Of a stretch of DNA of 64,000 nucleotides, positions 57,391 to 64,000 are shown piece after piece (within the stretch, counting starts at the first letter, position 1; the number at the start of each line of letters is the position of its first letter). The stretch lies in contig NZ_OBDY01000010.1 of assembly GCF_900215205.1 (NCBI RefSeq), forward strand, positions 21,862 to 85,861, given 5' to 3'. The DNA comes from Paractinoplanes atraurantiacus. GTDB lineage: Bacteria > Actinomycetota > Actinomycetes > Mycobacteriales > Micromonosporaceae. The notes under the pieces are model-generated. The model did no database searches and was not told where the DNA came from. It worked only from the letters and a program-made list of their open reading frames with translations. The position numbers and the translations under genes were made by a program.

Positions 57391-59378
57391 GTAGCAAGCC
57401 CCGCCCCCTCGCCACCGGCCCGTCCTCCCCGGACGTGACCGAGGTGGTGACCCGCCTCCCCACGGCCAACGTGGTCCTGACCGGCCGCCCCGGCGTCAAA
57501 GGCTTCACGTTCCCGCCGCTGCCGGGCCGCGCCGCCCCCGCGCCGGCGGTGGCTCCGGCCCCTTCCACGCTGGTCCCCGCCGCAGCGGTTCGGGGAAGCA
57601 CCTCGGACCCCGCGGTGCCGACGACCTCCTCGCCGGCCGACGGCCACCAAGGGCGGGTGGACTCGCCGCTCGTTGCCGATGCGGTGGCGAAGGCCTCGTC
57701 CTCCCACGACCTGGTCGTCATGGATGCCGGGGAGCCGGCCGCGCTCTCGAGCGCCGAAGAACCGGCCACCGCCGAGCCGGGCGCGCCTTCTAGCGCCGGA
57801 GAACCTGCCACCGCTGAGCCGGGCGCGCTTCCTAGCGCTGAAGGACCTGCCACCGCCGAGCCGGGCGCGCCTTCTAGCGCTGAAGGACCTGCCACCGCCG
57901 AGCCGGGCGCGCCCTCTGGCGCCGAAGGACCGACCACTGCCGAGCCGGAGTTCTCGGCCTCAGAAACGCTGCGTCGCGCCCACGATGCCCTTTCTTATGA
58001 CGAAATGTCGCCTAGGGCGTGGCGGGCTTCAGGAGGGTCGGGCCGCGGGCTTTCGGCCGTAGTGACCCCTGCCATCTCCTCGCTCGCCGGGCACTCGGAC
58101 TTCCCGCCGCACCAGAGGGCACAAGCCGAGCCGTCCGGCCCCGCCGCCGATCCCGCTGGTTCCGCTTCCGGGACGTCTGGTCGTGCCGCCGATCCGGCTG
58201 GTCTCTTCTCCGGGACGTCTGGTTCTGGCGCCGGTTCCGCTGGTCCCGCCCCCCAGGCATCCGGTTTTGCCGCCGGGACGTCTGGTGCCGGCGGCGAGTC
58301 GTCCGGTTCTGGCTCCGCGCCGGGTGGGACGGCTCCTGCGGAGCCGGCTCCGTCGGTGCCGGGGGAGCCCGAGCCTGAAGGTGTGCCGGTCTCGCCTACG
58401 CCGGTCGGGCCGCCTCCTGGAAGCGTGCCGGTCTCGCCGGCGCCGGTCGGGTCGCCGCCCGGCGGTGTGCCGGTGTCGCCGGCGCCGGTCGGGTTGCCGC
58501 CTGGCAGTGGGCCGGGGGCGGTGGGGCCTGCGCTGGATGGCGATGAGCTGCCCGACGGTGAGGCGCTGGGGGACGAGATCGCGGCTGAGCTCTCCGCGCA
58601 GGCGCCGCCCGCCGCCCAGGCCGCTCCCCGGCGGGCCGAGTCGGGGGAGTGGCGCGGGATCGTGCTGGTCACCGGTACCGACACCGACGTCGGCAAGACG
58701 ATTGTGACTGCTGCCGTGGCCGCCGCCGCGCAGTCGTCGGGGCTGCGGGTTGCCGTCATCAAGCCGGGGCAGACCGGTATCGCGACCGGGGCGCCGACCG
58801 ACATCGAGGTCATCAGCCGGCTGGCCGGGCCCGACACCGCCCGTACGCTCGCCGAATATCCCGAGCCCATGGCGCCGCTGGCCGCCGCGACGGTCGCCTC
58901 CCTGCCGCCGCTGGAGCTCTACGAGGTGGTCGACGCGATCCGGGCCGAGGCCGACAAGCACGATCTGGTCCTGGTCGAAGGCGCCGGCGGCCTGCTCGTG
59001 CCCATGGGCGTGCGGCCCTCGGGCGAGTCGTGGACGTTCGCCGATCTGGCCACCGCCCTCGGTGTCAGCACGATCGTCGTGGCCCGGGCCGGTCTGGGCA
59101 CGCTCAACCACACGGCCCTGACCTTGGAGGCTCTCAACCGCCGCGGCATCCCGGCCGGCGTGGTCATCGGCGCCTGGCCGGCCAACCCCGAGCTGGTCCA
59201 CTGGGCCAATTTGAGCGAGATGGTCCCGCATCTGCTGGGCGCCCTGCCTTCGGACGCCGGCCGCATGGACCCGGGTGTCTTCCGGCGCTCTGCCCCGGGC
59301 TGGCTCACCCCGTCGCTGTACGGCGTCCTCGACAACTGGCGCGTCTGGGCCGAGGAGACCGGCGACGGCCACCATTAG
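57387..59378 (+). CDS. bioD: Dethiobiotin synthetase with ~425-residue disordered N-terminal extension
   Basis: The BioD domain occupies residues ~423-663: IVLVTGTDTDVGKTIVTAAV (P-loop, K437), VIKPGQTGIATGAPTD, VLVEGAGGLLVPMG and STIVVARAGLGTLNHTALTL. It closes the ureido ring of biotin using CO2 and ATP. Normal BioD is ~230 residues. Here the frame is open from GTG 57387, coupled to bioF, through a Pro/Ala/Ser/Gly-rich region with 14-residue repeats (about 122-188) and PVSPAPVG-type repeats (about 335-375). An internal GTG at 58662 (V426), with GGGGGAG 11 bases upstream, would give a normal-length BioD, so the extension may be a separate or non-essential product. Confidence 0.88.
   Translation: MSSKPRPLATGPSSPDVTEVVTRLPTANVVLTGRPGVKGFTFPPLPGRAAPAPAVAPAPSTLVPAAAVRGSTSDPAVPTTSSPADGHQGRVDSPLVADAVAKASSSHDLVVMDAGEPAALSSAEEPATAEPGAPSSAGEPATAEPGALPSAEGPATAEPGAPSSAEGPATAEPGAPSGAEGPTTAEPEFSASETLRRAHDALSYDEMSPRAWRASGGSGRGLSAVVTPAISSLAGHSDFPPHQRAQAEPSGPAADPAGSASGTSGRAADPAGLFSGTSGSGAGSAGPAPQASGFAAGTSGAGGESSGSGSAPGGTAPAEPAPSVPGEPEPEGVPVSPTPVGPPPGSVPVSPAPVGSPPGGVPVSPAPVGLPPGSGPGAVGPALDGDELPDGEALGDEIAAELSAQAPPAAQAAPRRAESGEWRGIVLVTGTDTDVGKTIVTAAVAAAAQSSGLRVAVIKPGQTGIATGAPTDIEVISRLAGPDTARTLAEYPEPMAPLAAATVASLPPLELYEVVDAIRAEADKHDLVLVEGAGGLLVPMGVRPSGESWTFADLATALGVSTIVVARAGLGTLNHTALTLEALNRRGIPAGVVIGAWPANPELVHWANLSEMVPHLLGALPSDAGRMDPGVFRRSAPGWLTPSLYGVLDNWRVWAEETGDGHH
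57750..57950 (+). repeat. 42-bp tandem repeat in bioD extension
   Basis: Five head-to-tail copies (four full, one partial) of a 42-bp unit start at 57750, 57792, 57834, 57876 and 57918. They encode SAEGPATAEPGAPS-like 14-residue repeats. Units three and four are nearly identical, so the array is recent or homogenised. Confidence 0.85.
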
Positions 59379-59387
59379 GGTCGCCTC

Positions 59388-59918
59388 ATGGGGATCGAGA
59401 TTCGTGAGTACGAACCGGGGTGGCCCCGGCTGGCGGTGGCCGTCATTGTGGGCCTCGAAGAGGCTCTTCCCGGGGTGATCAGATCGGCCGAGCATGTCGG
59501 CAGTACCTCTGTGCCGGGAATGGCGGCCAAACCGGTGATTGATGTGATGGTGGCCGTGGATGAGCTCGATGTGGTGGAGAAGCGGGAAGGTGCGCTCGAG
59601 ACCCTCGGCTATCGGCGGGTGGACGTGGGCATGCCGGAGCGGCTGTTCTACCGGCGGGTGCGGGACGGGGAGCTTGTCGTTCACCTGCACGTGGTGACTG
59701 TGGAGTCGTGGGCGACCCGCAACGAGCGGCTGCTGCGCGACCACCTTCTCGGCAACGCGGAGGATCGGGCGGCCTACGGGCGGCTCAAGCGGGAGCTGGC
59801 CGCGGCGGGGCACGAGGCGGATGCGTACACCCGGGGGAAAACCGCTTTGATCCAGCGCATGGTCGATGACGCCCGGGCCGCGCGGGGGCTGCCCCGGGTC
59901 GACGTCTGGGAGGGCTGA
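59388..59918 (+). CDS. GrpB/UPF0157-family protein
   Basis: A 176-residue protein. IEIREYEPGWPRLAVAVIVG and the nucleotidyltransferase-fold motif EHVGSTSVPGMAAKPVIDVM define the GrpB family, and LVVHLHVVTVESWATRNERL is a second family block. Its activity is unestablished. The stop abuts the convergent TetR stop with no gap. Confidence 0.88.
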   Translation: MGIEIREYEPGWPRLAVAVIVGLEEALPGVIRSAEHVGSTSVPGMAAKPVIDVMVAVDELDVVEKREGALETLGYRRVDVGMPERLFYRRVRDGELVVHLHVVTVESWATRNERLLRDHLLGNAEDRAAYGRLKRELAAAGHEADAYTRGKTALIQRMVDDARAARGLPRVDVWEG

Positions 59919-60494
59919 TCAGGCGGCGCCGGCCAGGACCGAGGTGACCAGCTTCTCGACCTCCGCCGGATCGGGTGGGGTGTCCTCGTGGCCGGCGAAG
60001 ACCAGGTGGCTGGTGCCGATCAGGGTCAGGGCCAGGGTGTCCGCGTCGGCTTGCGGGGAGAGGCGGCCCTCGTCCTGCTCGGCTTTCAAATAGGTGGCCA
60101 GCAACGTCGCCGCCTCGGTCAGCAGGGGTATGCCGGTGGGGCGGTGGCGGCGCAGGCGGGCCCGCAGCTCGTCGCGGGCGATGATCAGGGCCACGATGTG
60201 CAGCGCGACCGGGCTGAAGATCTCGGTCAGGGCGCCGGCCACATTGGTGACGACCGTCGCCGTGCCGGCGCGGGCCTCGAAGGTGTGCGGCAGGGCGGCG
60301 ACGCGGTCCTCGACCAGGGCGGCCAGGAAGTCGTCGAAGTCGGTGAAGTGCCGGTGCAGCACGCCTTTGGCCACGCCGGCCTCGGTGGTGACGGCGCGGC
60401 TGGTCAGCCCGCCGGCGCCGTCGCGGCGCAGCACGCGGTCGGCGGCGTCGAAGAGCTGCTGTCGTACGTCGCGCAGGGCAACACCGGTCGGCAT
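59919..60494 (-). CDS. TetR-family transcriptional regulator
   Basis: A 191-residue regulator. LRDVRQQLFDAADRVLRRDG and SRAVTTEAGVAKGVLHRHFT form the N-terminal HTH (about 8-55). The C-terminal helices have no distinctive ligand motif. It is divergent from a methyltransferase gene across 52 bases that contain two tandem palindromes, so it probably represses both itself and that gene. Confidence 0.88.
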   Translation of the reverse strand: MPTGVALRDVRQQLFDAADRVLRRDGAGGLTSRAVTTEAGVAKGVLHRHFTDFDDFLAALVEDRVAALPHTFEARAGTATVVTNVAGALTEIFSPVALHIVALIIARDELRARLRRHRPTGIPLLTEAATLLATYLKAEQDEGRLSPQADADTLALTLIGTSHLVFAGHEDTPPDPAEVEKLVTSVLAGAA

Positions 60495-60506
60495 TCCCTC
60501 ATCATG

Positions 60507-60553
60507 CCCGGTACCGGGATGGGCGCTTGCCCACTAGAGTGGGCGCATGCCCA
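60507..60553. promoter_or_regulatory. Tandem TetR-type operators
   Basis: TGGGCGCTTGCCCA (60520-60533) and TGGGCGCATGCCCA (60540-60553) are pseudo-palindromes identical at 13 of 14 positions and exactly 20 bases apart. The second covers the methyltransferase start codon. A separate perfect palindrome CCCGGTACCGGG lies at 60507-60518. This layout is typical of TetR autoregulation with control of the divergent gene. Confidence 0.7.
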
Positions 60554-61329
60554 TTCAACCTCACCAACAGCGACAGGTGGCCGAGTCCTTCGGGATCGAT
60601 CCGCGGCGGTACGACCGGACGCGGCCCCGCTATCCGGACGCGCTGATCGAGCGGCTCGTGGCGCCGGAGGTGCTCGACGTCGGCATCGGCACCGGGATCG
60701 TGGCCCGCGCGCTGAGGGAGCGGGGCTGCCGGGTGCTCGGGGTCGAGCCCGATCCGCGGATGGCCGATTTCAGCCGGCGGGACGGGTTCGACGTCGAGGT
60801 GGCGACCGTCGAGCAATGGGATCCGCGCGGGCGGGTCTTCGACGCGGTGGTGGCCGGGCAGACGTGGCACTGGGTCGACCCGGTCGCGGGCGCGGCCAAG
60901 GCCGGTGCGGTGCTGCGGGAGGGCGGCCGGCTGACCCTGTTCTGGAACGCGGGCCAGCCGTCGCCGGAGGCGGCCGCGGCCTTCAAGGAGGTCTACGAGC
61001 GGTTGATGCCGGAGAGCATGATGGCCCGGGCGTACGGATCCTCGGCGTCGGCCGTGCAGATGTACTCGTCCATGCTCGACACGGCCGAGGGCGGCATGCG
61101 GGAGGCGGGCGTCTTCGGCGAGGCCGAGCGGTGGCGGTGGGACTGGGAACACGTCTACAGCCGCGACGAGTGGCTCGACCAGGTGCCGGCCCAGGGTGCG
61201 CACACGACGCTGCCGCCGGATCAATTGGCGGCGCTCGTCGCCGCGACCGGTGAGGCGATCGACGCGCTCGGCGGTTCCTTCGTGATGAGTTTCGCGACCG
61301 TGGCGGTGACCGCGACACGCGCGAGGTGA
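60547..61329 (+). CDS. Class I SAM-dependent methyltransferase
   Basis: A 260-residue Rossmann methyltransferase. The SAM-binding motif is VLDVGIGTGIVARALRERG, followed by acidic VLGVEPDPRMADF and the VVAGQTWHWVDPVAGAAKAG segment typical of the Methyltransf_11 subgroup. The substrate is unknown. The start codon sits inside the second operator of the adjacent TetR regulator, which suggests inducible expression, perhaps for detoxification or modification of the TetR ligand (inference). Confidence 0.87.
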   Translation: MPIQPHQQRQVAESFGIDPRRYDRTRPRYPDALIERLVAPEVLDVGIGTGIVARALRERGCRVLGVEPDPRMADFSRRDGFDVEVATVEQWDPRGRVFDAVVAGQTWHWVDPVAGAAKAGAVLREGGRLTLFWNAGQPSPEAAAAFKEVYERLMPESMMARAYGSSASAVQMYSSMLDTAEGGMREAGVFGEAERWRWDWEHVYSRDEWLDQVPAQGAHTTLPPDQLAALVAATGEAIDALGGSFVMSFATVAVTATRAR

Positions 61330-61814
61330 GCCTTTCGTGCAGTCGTACATCATGAAGATCTCAAGAATTCAGTGTGGCCGTCAGAACGGACCAAACAGGT
61401 CAAGCGGGGCGCATCCGGCGGAGATCACCTGAACGGGTCCAGACATTGCCTGAACGGCCCAGTTGCCCTTCCGGGTCGAGAATGGGAGCGCTCCCGTGAG
61501 CAGGGACGGGAACGCTGCGGAAGCACGGAACTACTCAGCGGTAATGCCGCACCGGTAGTGCGTCGAGGCTGCTCAGAACGACGTTTCATGGGACGGGTGT
61601 GGCTGAGTATTATTCGGCTGCCCTGGCCGTCATATCGGTGCAGATCGATGAATTTTGATCGTCTGCCCACGCGCCTCGTGACTCTTCGCAGGAGTCTCGC
61701 GAGACCGGAGGACCGTTTGAGACCGCTCCCGAAAAATTTCCCGTCGGCGTTGATCCCGAGGGCTGTCCCCAGCCGTATCTCAGGCGACGGGGAAAGCTCC
61801 GGGCGGAGGTATCG
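61330..61814. other. 485-bp intergenic region upstream of ECF sigma gene
   Basis: No convincing gene: the only plus-strand frame (61372-61863) has atypical codon use and no ribosome site. The region is less GC-rich than its surroundings and contains several short palindromes, the clearest being at 61483-61496. It probably holds the promoter of the sigma/anti-sigma operon; I could not pick out a reliable -35/-10 pair. Confidence 0.5.
61483..61496. promoter_or_regulatory. LacI/CebR-like operator box
   Basis: TGGGAGCGCTCCCG contains a perfect 12-bp palindrome and matches 13 of 14 bases of the Streptomyces CebR operator consensus TGGGAGCGCTCCCA (established for cellobiose repression). No cellulase or sugar transporter gene is adjacent; the nearest downstream genes are the ECF sigma operon. 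Confidence 0.5.
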
Positions 61815-62495
61815 ATGCATGCGGTGGCCGAGGATCGGCTGGCGCCGGGCGGGGTTGGCCTGATGACACAGCGTTCCGGTGGACGGTGGCAGTCACTCGA
61901 CGGGAGCCGTGGTGTGGGCGATGGTGGTTCGGTGATTCCCCGGCAGGCGCCGCGGCACGAGGCTGCGCCCTCGACCGGCCCCAGCCACGAGGACACCCTG
62001 GTCCGGATGCTCTACGAGGAGCACGCCGGTCCCCTGCTGATGTTCGTGCTGCGGCTGACCGGTGGTGACCGGCAGCGCGCCGAGGACATCGTGCAGGAGA
62101 CCCTGCTGCGGGCCTGGCGCAACGCGCACCGGCTCGGCGCGCAGGGGCAGCAGTCGCTGCGGCCCTGGCTGGTCACGGTGGCGCGGCGGATCGCGATCGA
62201 CGATCACCGCAGTGCCAGCGCCCGGCCGGCCGAGACCTACGACCGCGAGCTGGAGAGCTTCCCCAGCACGGCCGACGACACCGACCGCGTGCTGCAGTCG
62301 ATGACAGTCTCGGACGCGCTGCGCGAGCTGAGCCAGTCGCACCGCGAGATCCTCATCGAGACGTACTTCCGGGGCCGCACGGTGCCGGAAGCGGCGGAGA
62401 AGCTCGGCCTTCCGTTGGGTACCGCCAAGTCACGGGTGTACTACGCTCTGCGTGCACTGCGGACCGCGTTGCAGCAGCGGGGGGTGACGGAATGA
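61815..62495 (+). CDS. ECF-family RNA polymerase sigma factor (SigL/SigK-like)
   Basis: A 226-residue sigma-70-family factor with GGAGG 5-6 bases before ATG 61815 (another ATG at 61863). After a ~50-residue variable leader, region 2 runs from MLYEEHAGPLLMFVLRLTGG through AEDIVQETLLRAWRNAHRLG, and region 4 includes ALRELSQSHREILIETYFRG and VPEAAEKLGLPLGTAKSRVY. The stop overlaps the anti-sigma gene (ATGA), the standard regulatory pairing. Similar to mycobacterial SigL/SigK; the exact ECF group is not determined. Confidence 0.9.
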   Translation: MHAVAEDRLAPGGVGLMTQRSGGRWQSLDGSRGVGDGGSVIPRQAPRHEAAPSTGPSHEDTLVRMLYEEHAGPLLMFVLRLTGGDRQRAEDIVQETLLRAWRNAHRLGAQGQQSLRPWLVTVARRIAIDDHRSASARPAETYDRELESFPSTADDTDRVLQSMTVSDALRELSQSHREILIETYFRGRTVPEAAEKLGLPLGTAKSRVYYALRALRTALQQRGVTE

Positions 62496-63265
62496 CACAG
62501 GAAGACCACTTCGACGTCGCGTCGTACGCCCTCGGCGTGCTCGACAGCCGCGATGCCGAGCGCTTCGAGGACCATCTCATCGAGTGCCCGCGATGCGCGT
62601 ACGAGCTCGAGTCGTTCGTCGAGGTCGCCGACCTGCTGGCCGACGTGGACGCGCAGTCGGTGATCGCCGCCGAGGAGACCCGGCGCGACGGCTTCATGCT
62701 GCAGAAGGTGATCGGCGAGGTCGCGCACGAGCGTCACCGGGCCAACAGCCGGCGGCTCTACTCGCTGGCCGCGGCCGTCGTCATCTTCGCCATGCTCTCG
62801 ATCGGCGCCTTCTTCGTCGGCGGCCAGGTCGTCGGCGACAAGGGCGGCAGCACGACCGGCAACACCACCGCGCAGGGCGGCAGCAGCCAGACCGACCCGC
62901 TGCCCAACAGCGGGCAGGGCCCCGGCATCGGTGGCCCCGACCTGACCGGCGAGCGTTTCGACGGCGCCGACCCGCGCACCGGCGTGCAGGCCTCGGTCGC
63001 CTTCGAGCAGAAGGACTTCGGCACCCAGATCCAGTTCGCCATCTCCAACATCACCGGGCCCAAGACGTGCCGGCTGGTCGCCGTGCACACCGACGGCACC
63101 ACCGAGCCGCTCGTCTCGTGGACGGTCGGCACCAAGGGCTGGGGCACCGCGGCCAACTCGCAGCCGCTGCTGCTGCAGGCGGTCACCGCGACGCCGCGCG
63201 CGGACATCGCGCACGTCCAGGTGCAGGAGGTCCCCTCCGGCGACACCCTGGTTCGCGTTCCGTAA
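62492..63265 (+). CDS. Zinc-finger anti-sigma factor (transmembrane)
   Basis: A 257-residue membrane anti-sigma factor. The N-terminal zinc-binding domain has HLIECPRC (H28, C32, C35). A transmembrane helix follows (about 91-111, LAAAVVIFAMLSIGAFFVGG), then a Gly/Ser/Thr-rich linker and an extracytoplasmic beta-rich domain (KDFGTQIQFAISNITGPKTC, LVSWTVGTKGWGTAANSQPL). It holds the sigma factor inactive and releases it on an outside signal, possibly via proteolysis or redox. A clear terminator follows. Confidence 0.9.
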   Translation: MTQEDHFDVASYALGVLDSRDAERFEDHLIECPRCAYELESFVEVADLLADVDAQSVIAAEETRRDGFMLQKVIGEVAHERHRANSRRLYSLAAAVVIFAMLSIGAFFVGGQVVGDKGGSTTGNTTAQGGSSQTDPLPNSGQGPGIGGPDLTGERFDGADPRTGVQASVAFEQKDFGTQIQFAISNITGPKTCRLVAVHTDGTTEPLVSWTVGTKGWGTAANSQPLLLQAVTATPRADIAHVQVQEVPSGDTLVRVP

Positions 63266-63280
63266 TCAATTAATCACGGA

Positions 63281-63311
63281 AAGGCCCGGCCGAATTGGCC
63301 GGGCCTTTTTT
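63281..63311 (+). terminator. Intrinsic terminator after anti-sigma gene
   Basis: AAGGCCCGGCC (63281-63291) pairs perfectly with GGCCGGGCCTT (63297-63307) around a 5-base loop, followed by a T-run to 63311. It separates the sigma operon from the lipoprotein gene. Confidence 0.9.
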
Positions 63312-63394
63312 GTGTTCGAGGCGAAGAGATCTAGTACGTAGGCGGCGGCCGAAGGGTTCAAACAAAAAACTGGGAAATTGATCGGCCCTTTTTT

Positions 63395-63420
63395 CAACCC
63401 TGGACGATCCCCGGCGCGTA
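63395..63420 (+). promoter_or_regulatory. Possible ECF-type promoter of the lipoprotein gene
   Basis: CAACC (63395-63399) and CGTA (63417-63420) with 17 bases between resemble ECF -35/-10 elements and lie 45 bases before the lipoprotein GTG. The match is short and could be chance; if real, the adjacent ECF sigma factor is the obvious candidate. Confidence 0.3.
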
Positions 63421-63464
63421 CTACAGCCCGGAAACGCCAGATGCATGAAAACCATGGAGGGCAC

Positions 63465-64000
63465 GTGTTCCCGGAGAAGCGAAAGTTGATGGTTGTCGGC
63501 ACCGCCATCGCCGCAGCGTTCGCACTGCAGGGCTGCGCCCCGGCCGGATACGGCAGCAACGCCGCCGCCGACTACGGAAACGCCGCGGAGCCCGCCTCCG
63601 AGAACGTGGCGGCCACCGCCGGCGCCACCGCCGACCCGAACGCCACGGCCGACCCCAACGCGCAGGCCGACCCCAACGCCACCGCCCCTCCCGGCTCCGA
63701 GGACGCCGCTCCCGAGCTGAGCGAGGAGGCGGAGACCAACACGCTGACCGGCACCAAGGTCGCCCGCATGGGCCAGGTCGTCGAGAACGAGGAACAGCAG
63801 GTGCTGTACCGGTTCGACAACGACAGCAACAGCCCGGCCAAGTCCAACTGCGAGGGTGACTGCCTCAAGGTCTGGCCGGCGGCGCTGACCACCGACGGCA
63901 AGCCGACCCTCAAGGGCGTCGACTCCAAGCTGGTCGGGACGATCACCCGCTCGGACGGCTCGAAGCAGCTGACGCTGAAGGGCTGGCCGCTCTACACGTA
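63465..64000 (+). CDS. COG4315-like secreted lipoprotein, 3' end outside window
   Basis: GTG 63465 follows TGGAGG by 4 bases and opens a frame to the right edge (178 residues seen). The signal peptide FPEKRKLMVVGTAIAAAFAL with lipobox LQGC marks a lipoprotein. An Ala/Asn/Pro linker follows with ADPNA repeats (three copies), then QQVLYRFDNDSNSPAKSNCE and GDCLKVWPAAL, typical of predicted lipoproteins with a Yx(F/W/Y)xxD motif (COG4315). A second repeat begins TLKGWPLYTY at the edge. Neighbouring ECF sigma/anti-sigma genes suggest it is in their regulon (inference). Confidence 0.85.
   Translation, partial: MFPEKRKLMVVGTAIAAAFALQGCAPAGYGSNAAADYGNAAEPASENVAATAGATADPNATADPNAQADPNATAPPGSEDAAPELSEEAETNTLTGTKVARMGQVVENEEQQVLYRFDNDSNSPAKSNCEGDCLKVWPAALTTDGKPTLKGVDSKLVGTITRSDGSKQLTLKGWPLYT

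Noticed and set aside
56226..59378. Single 1050-codon fusion of bioF-region and BioD
   Set aside because: The part before 57387 is out of frame with real BioF, which occupies another frame; only 57387 onward is a plausible protein.
58029..59813. 594-codon minus-strand frame
   Set aside because: Shadow of bioD and the GrpB-family gene; Gly/Arg/His-rich with no domain.
61372..61863. 163-codon plus-strand frame in the intergenic gap
   Set aside because: No ribosome site, atypical codon use and no domain; overlaps the sigma gene start.

Overview
This is a high-GC, gene-dense chromosomal window from an actinobacterium, most likely a member of the Micromonosporaceae (Actinoplanes-like). The evidence is strong G/C bias at third codon positions, frequent GTG starts, ATGA/GTGA stop-start overlaps and actinobacterial families: DUF2637, DUF3000, ElaA-like GNAT, BsaP, the coproporphyrin-dependent haem route and LigC. 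I see no tRNA, rRNA, CRISPR array, insertion sequence or phage gene. The window reads as core chromosome with a few small accessory cassettes. The species call is inference.

Layout. 1-6.7 kb (minus strand): a partial DUF2637 membrane protein with a repeat tail, a PQYG-repeat membrane protein, a fadB/fadA beta-oxidation pair and RNase D. 6.8-13.2 kb: a membrane-anchored trypsin-like protease, DUF3000, hemE-cgoX-chdC (haem by the coproporphyrin route), an ElaA-like GNAT, a CBM48-like protein and wrbA. 13.2-17.6 kb: thyA-dfrA, a polyprenyl-phosphate-type glycosyltransferase, msrB and a small LPXTG protein. 17.6-19.9 kb: a toxin-like island with yefM-yoeB convergent with a hypothetical/HipA-like kinase/DUF3037 operon. 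19.9-26 kb: ligC, a TAP-like lipoprotein hydrolase, a K+ channel, a TetR gene fused by deletion to an alpha/beta-hydrolase remnant, and a stand-alone LigD-type polymerase. 26-35 kb: dgt, a LURP-one protein, an MBL hydrolase, DUF218, glycosyltransferase, MFS/ArsR with an operator, and a GNAT fusion. 35-45.4 kb: a small P450-like protein, a lipid kinase, a PfkB kinase/GH65 phosphorylase/DUF1697 operon, a truncated inverted copy of the GNAT gene, a histidine kinase and an SprT-like protein.

45.5-52.1 kb is the most interesting block. On the minus strand, herA, sbcD (mre11), sbcC (rad50) and nurA lie in the order of the archaeal herA-mre11-rad50-nurA DNA-end-resection operon. Two same-orientation DnaA-box sequences lie upstream, and a C-rich, G-poor leader of possible Rho-dependent termination lies downstream. 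Elsewhere in the window are an ATP-dependent ligase (LigC) and an AEP polymerase, so double-strand-break processing and end-joining functions are well represented.

52-64 kb: an SDR protein, two ACT-domain proteins (one fused to GNAT), and a biotin cluster (bsaP-bioB divergent from bioF-bioD). BioD carries an unusual ~425-residue disordered repeat extension. A GrpB-family protein, a TetR/methyltransferase pair with two tandem operator-like palindromes, and an ECF sigma/anti-sigma pair followed by a partial COG4315-like lipoprotein close the window.

Recurrent themes are low-complexity expansions inside proteins (DUF2637 tail, PQYG protein, MFS loop, SbcC, BioD, final lipoprotein), small deletions or frameshifts (YoeB N-terminus, hydrolase remnant, GNAT copy), and several overlooked small genes (39-59 aa).
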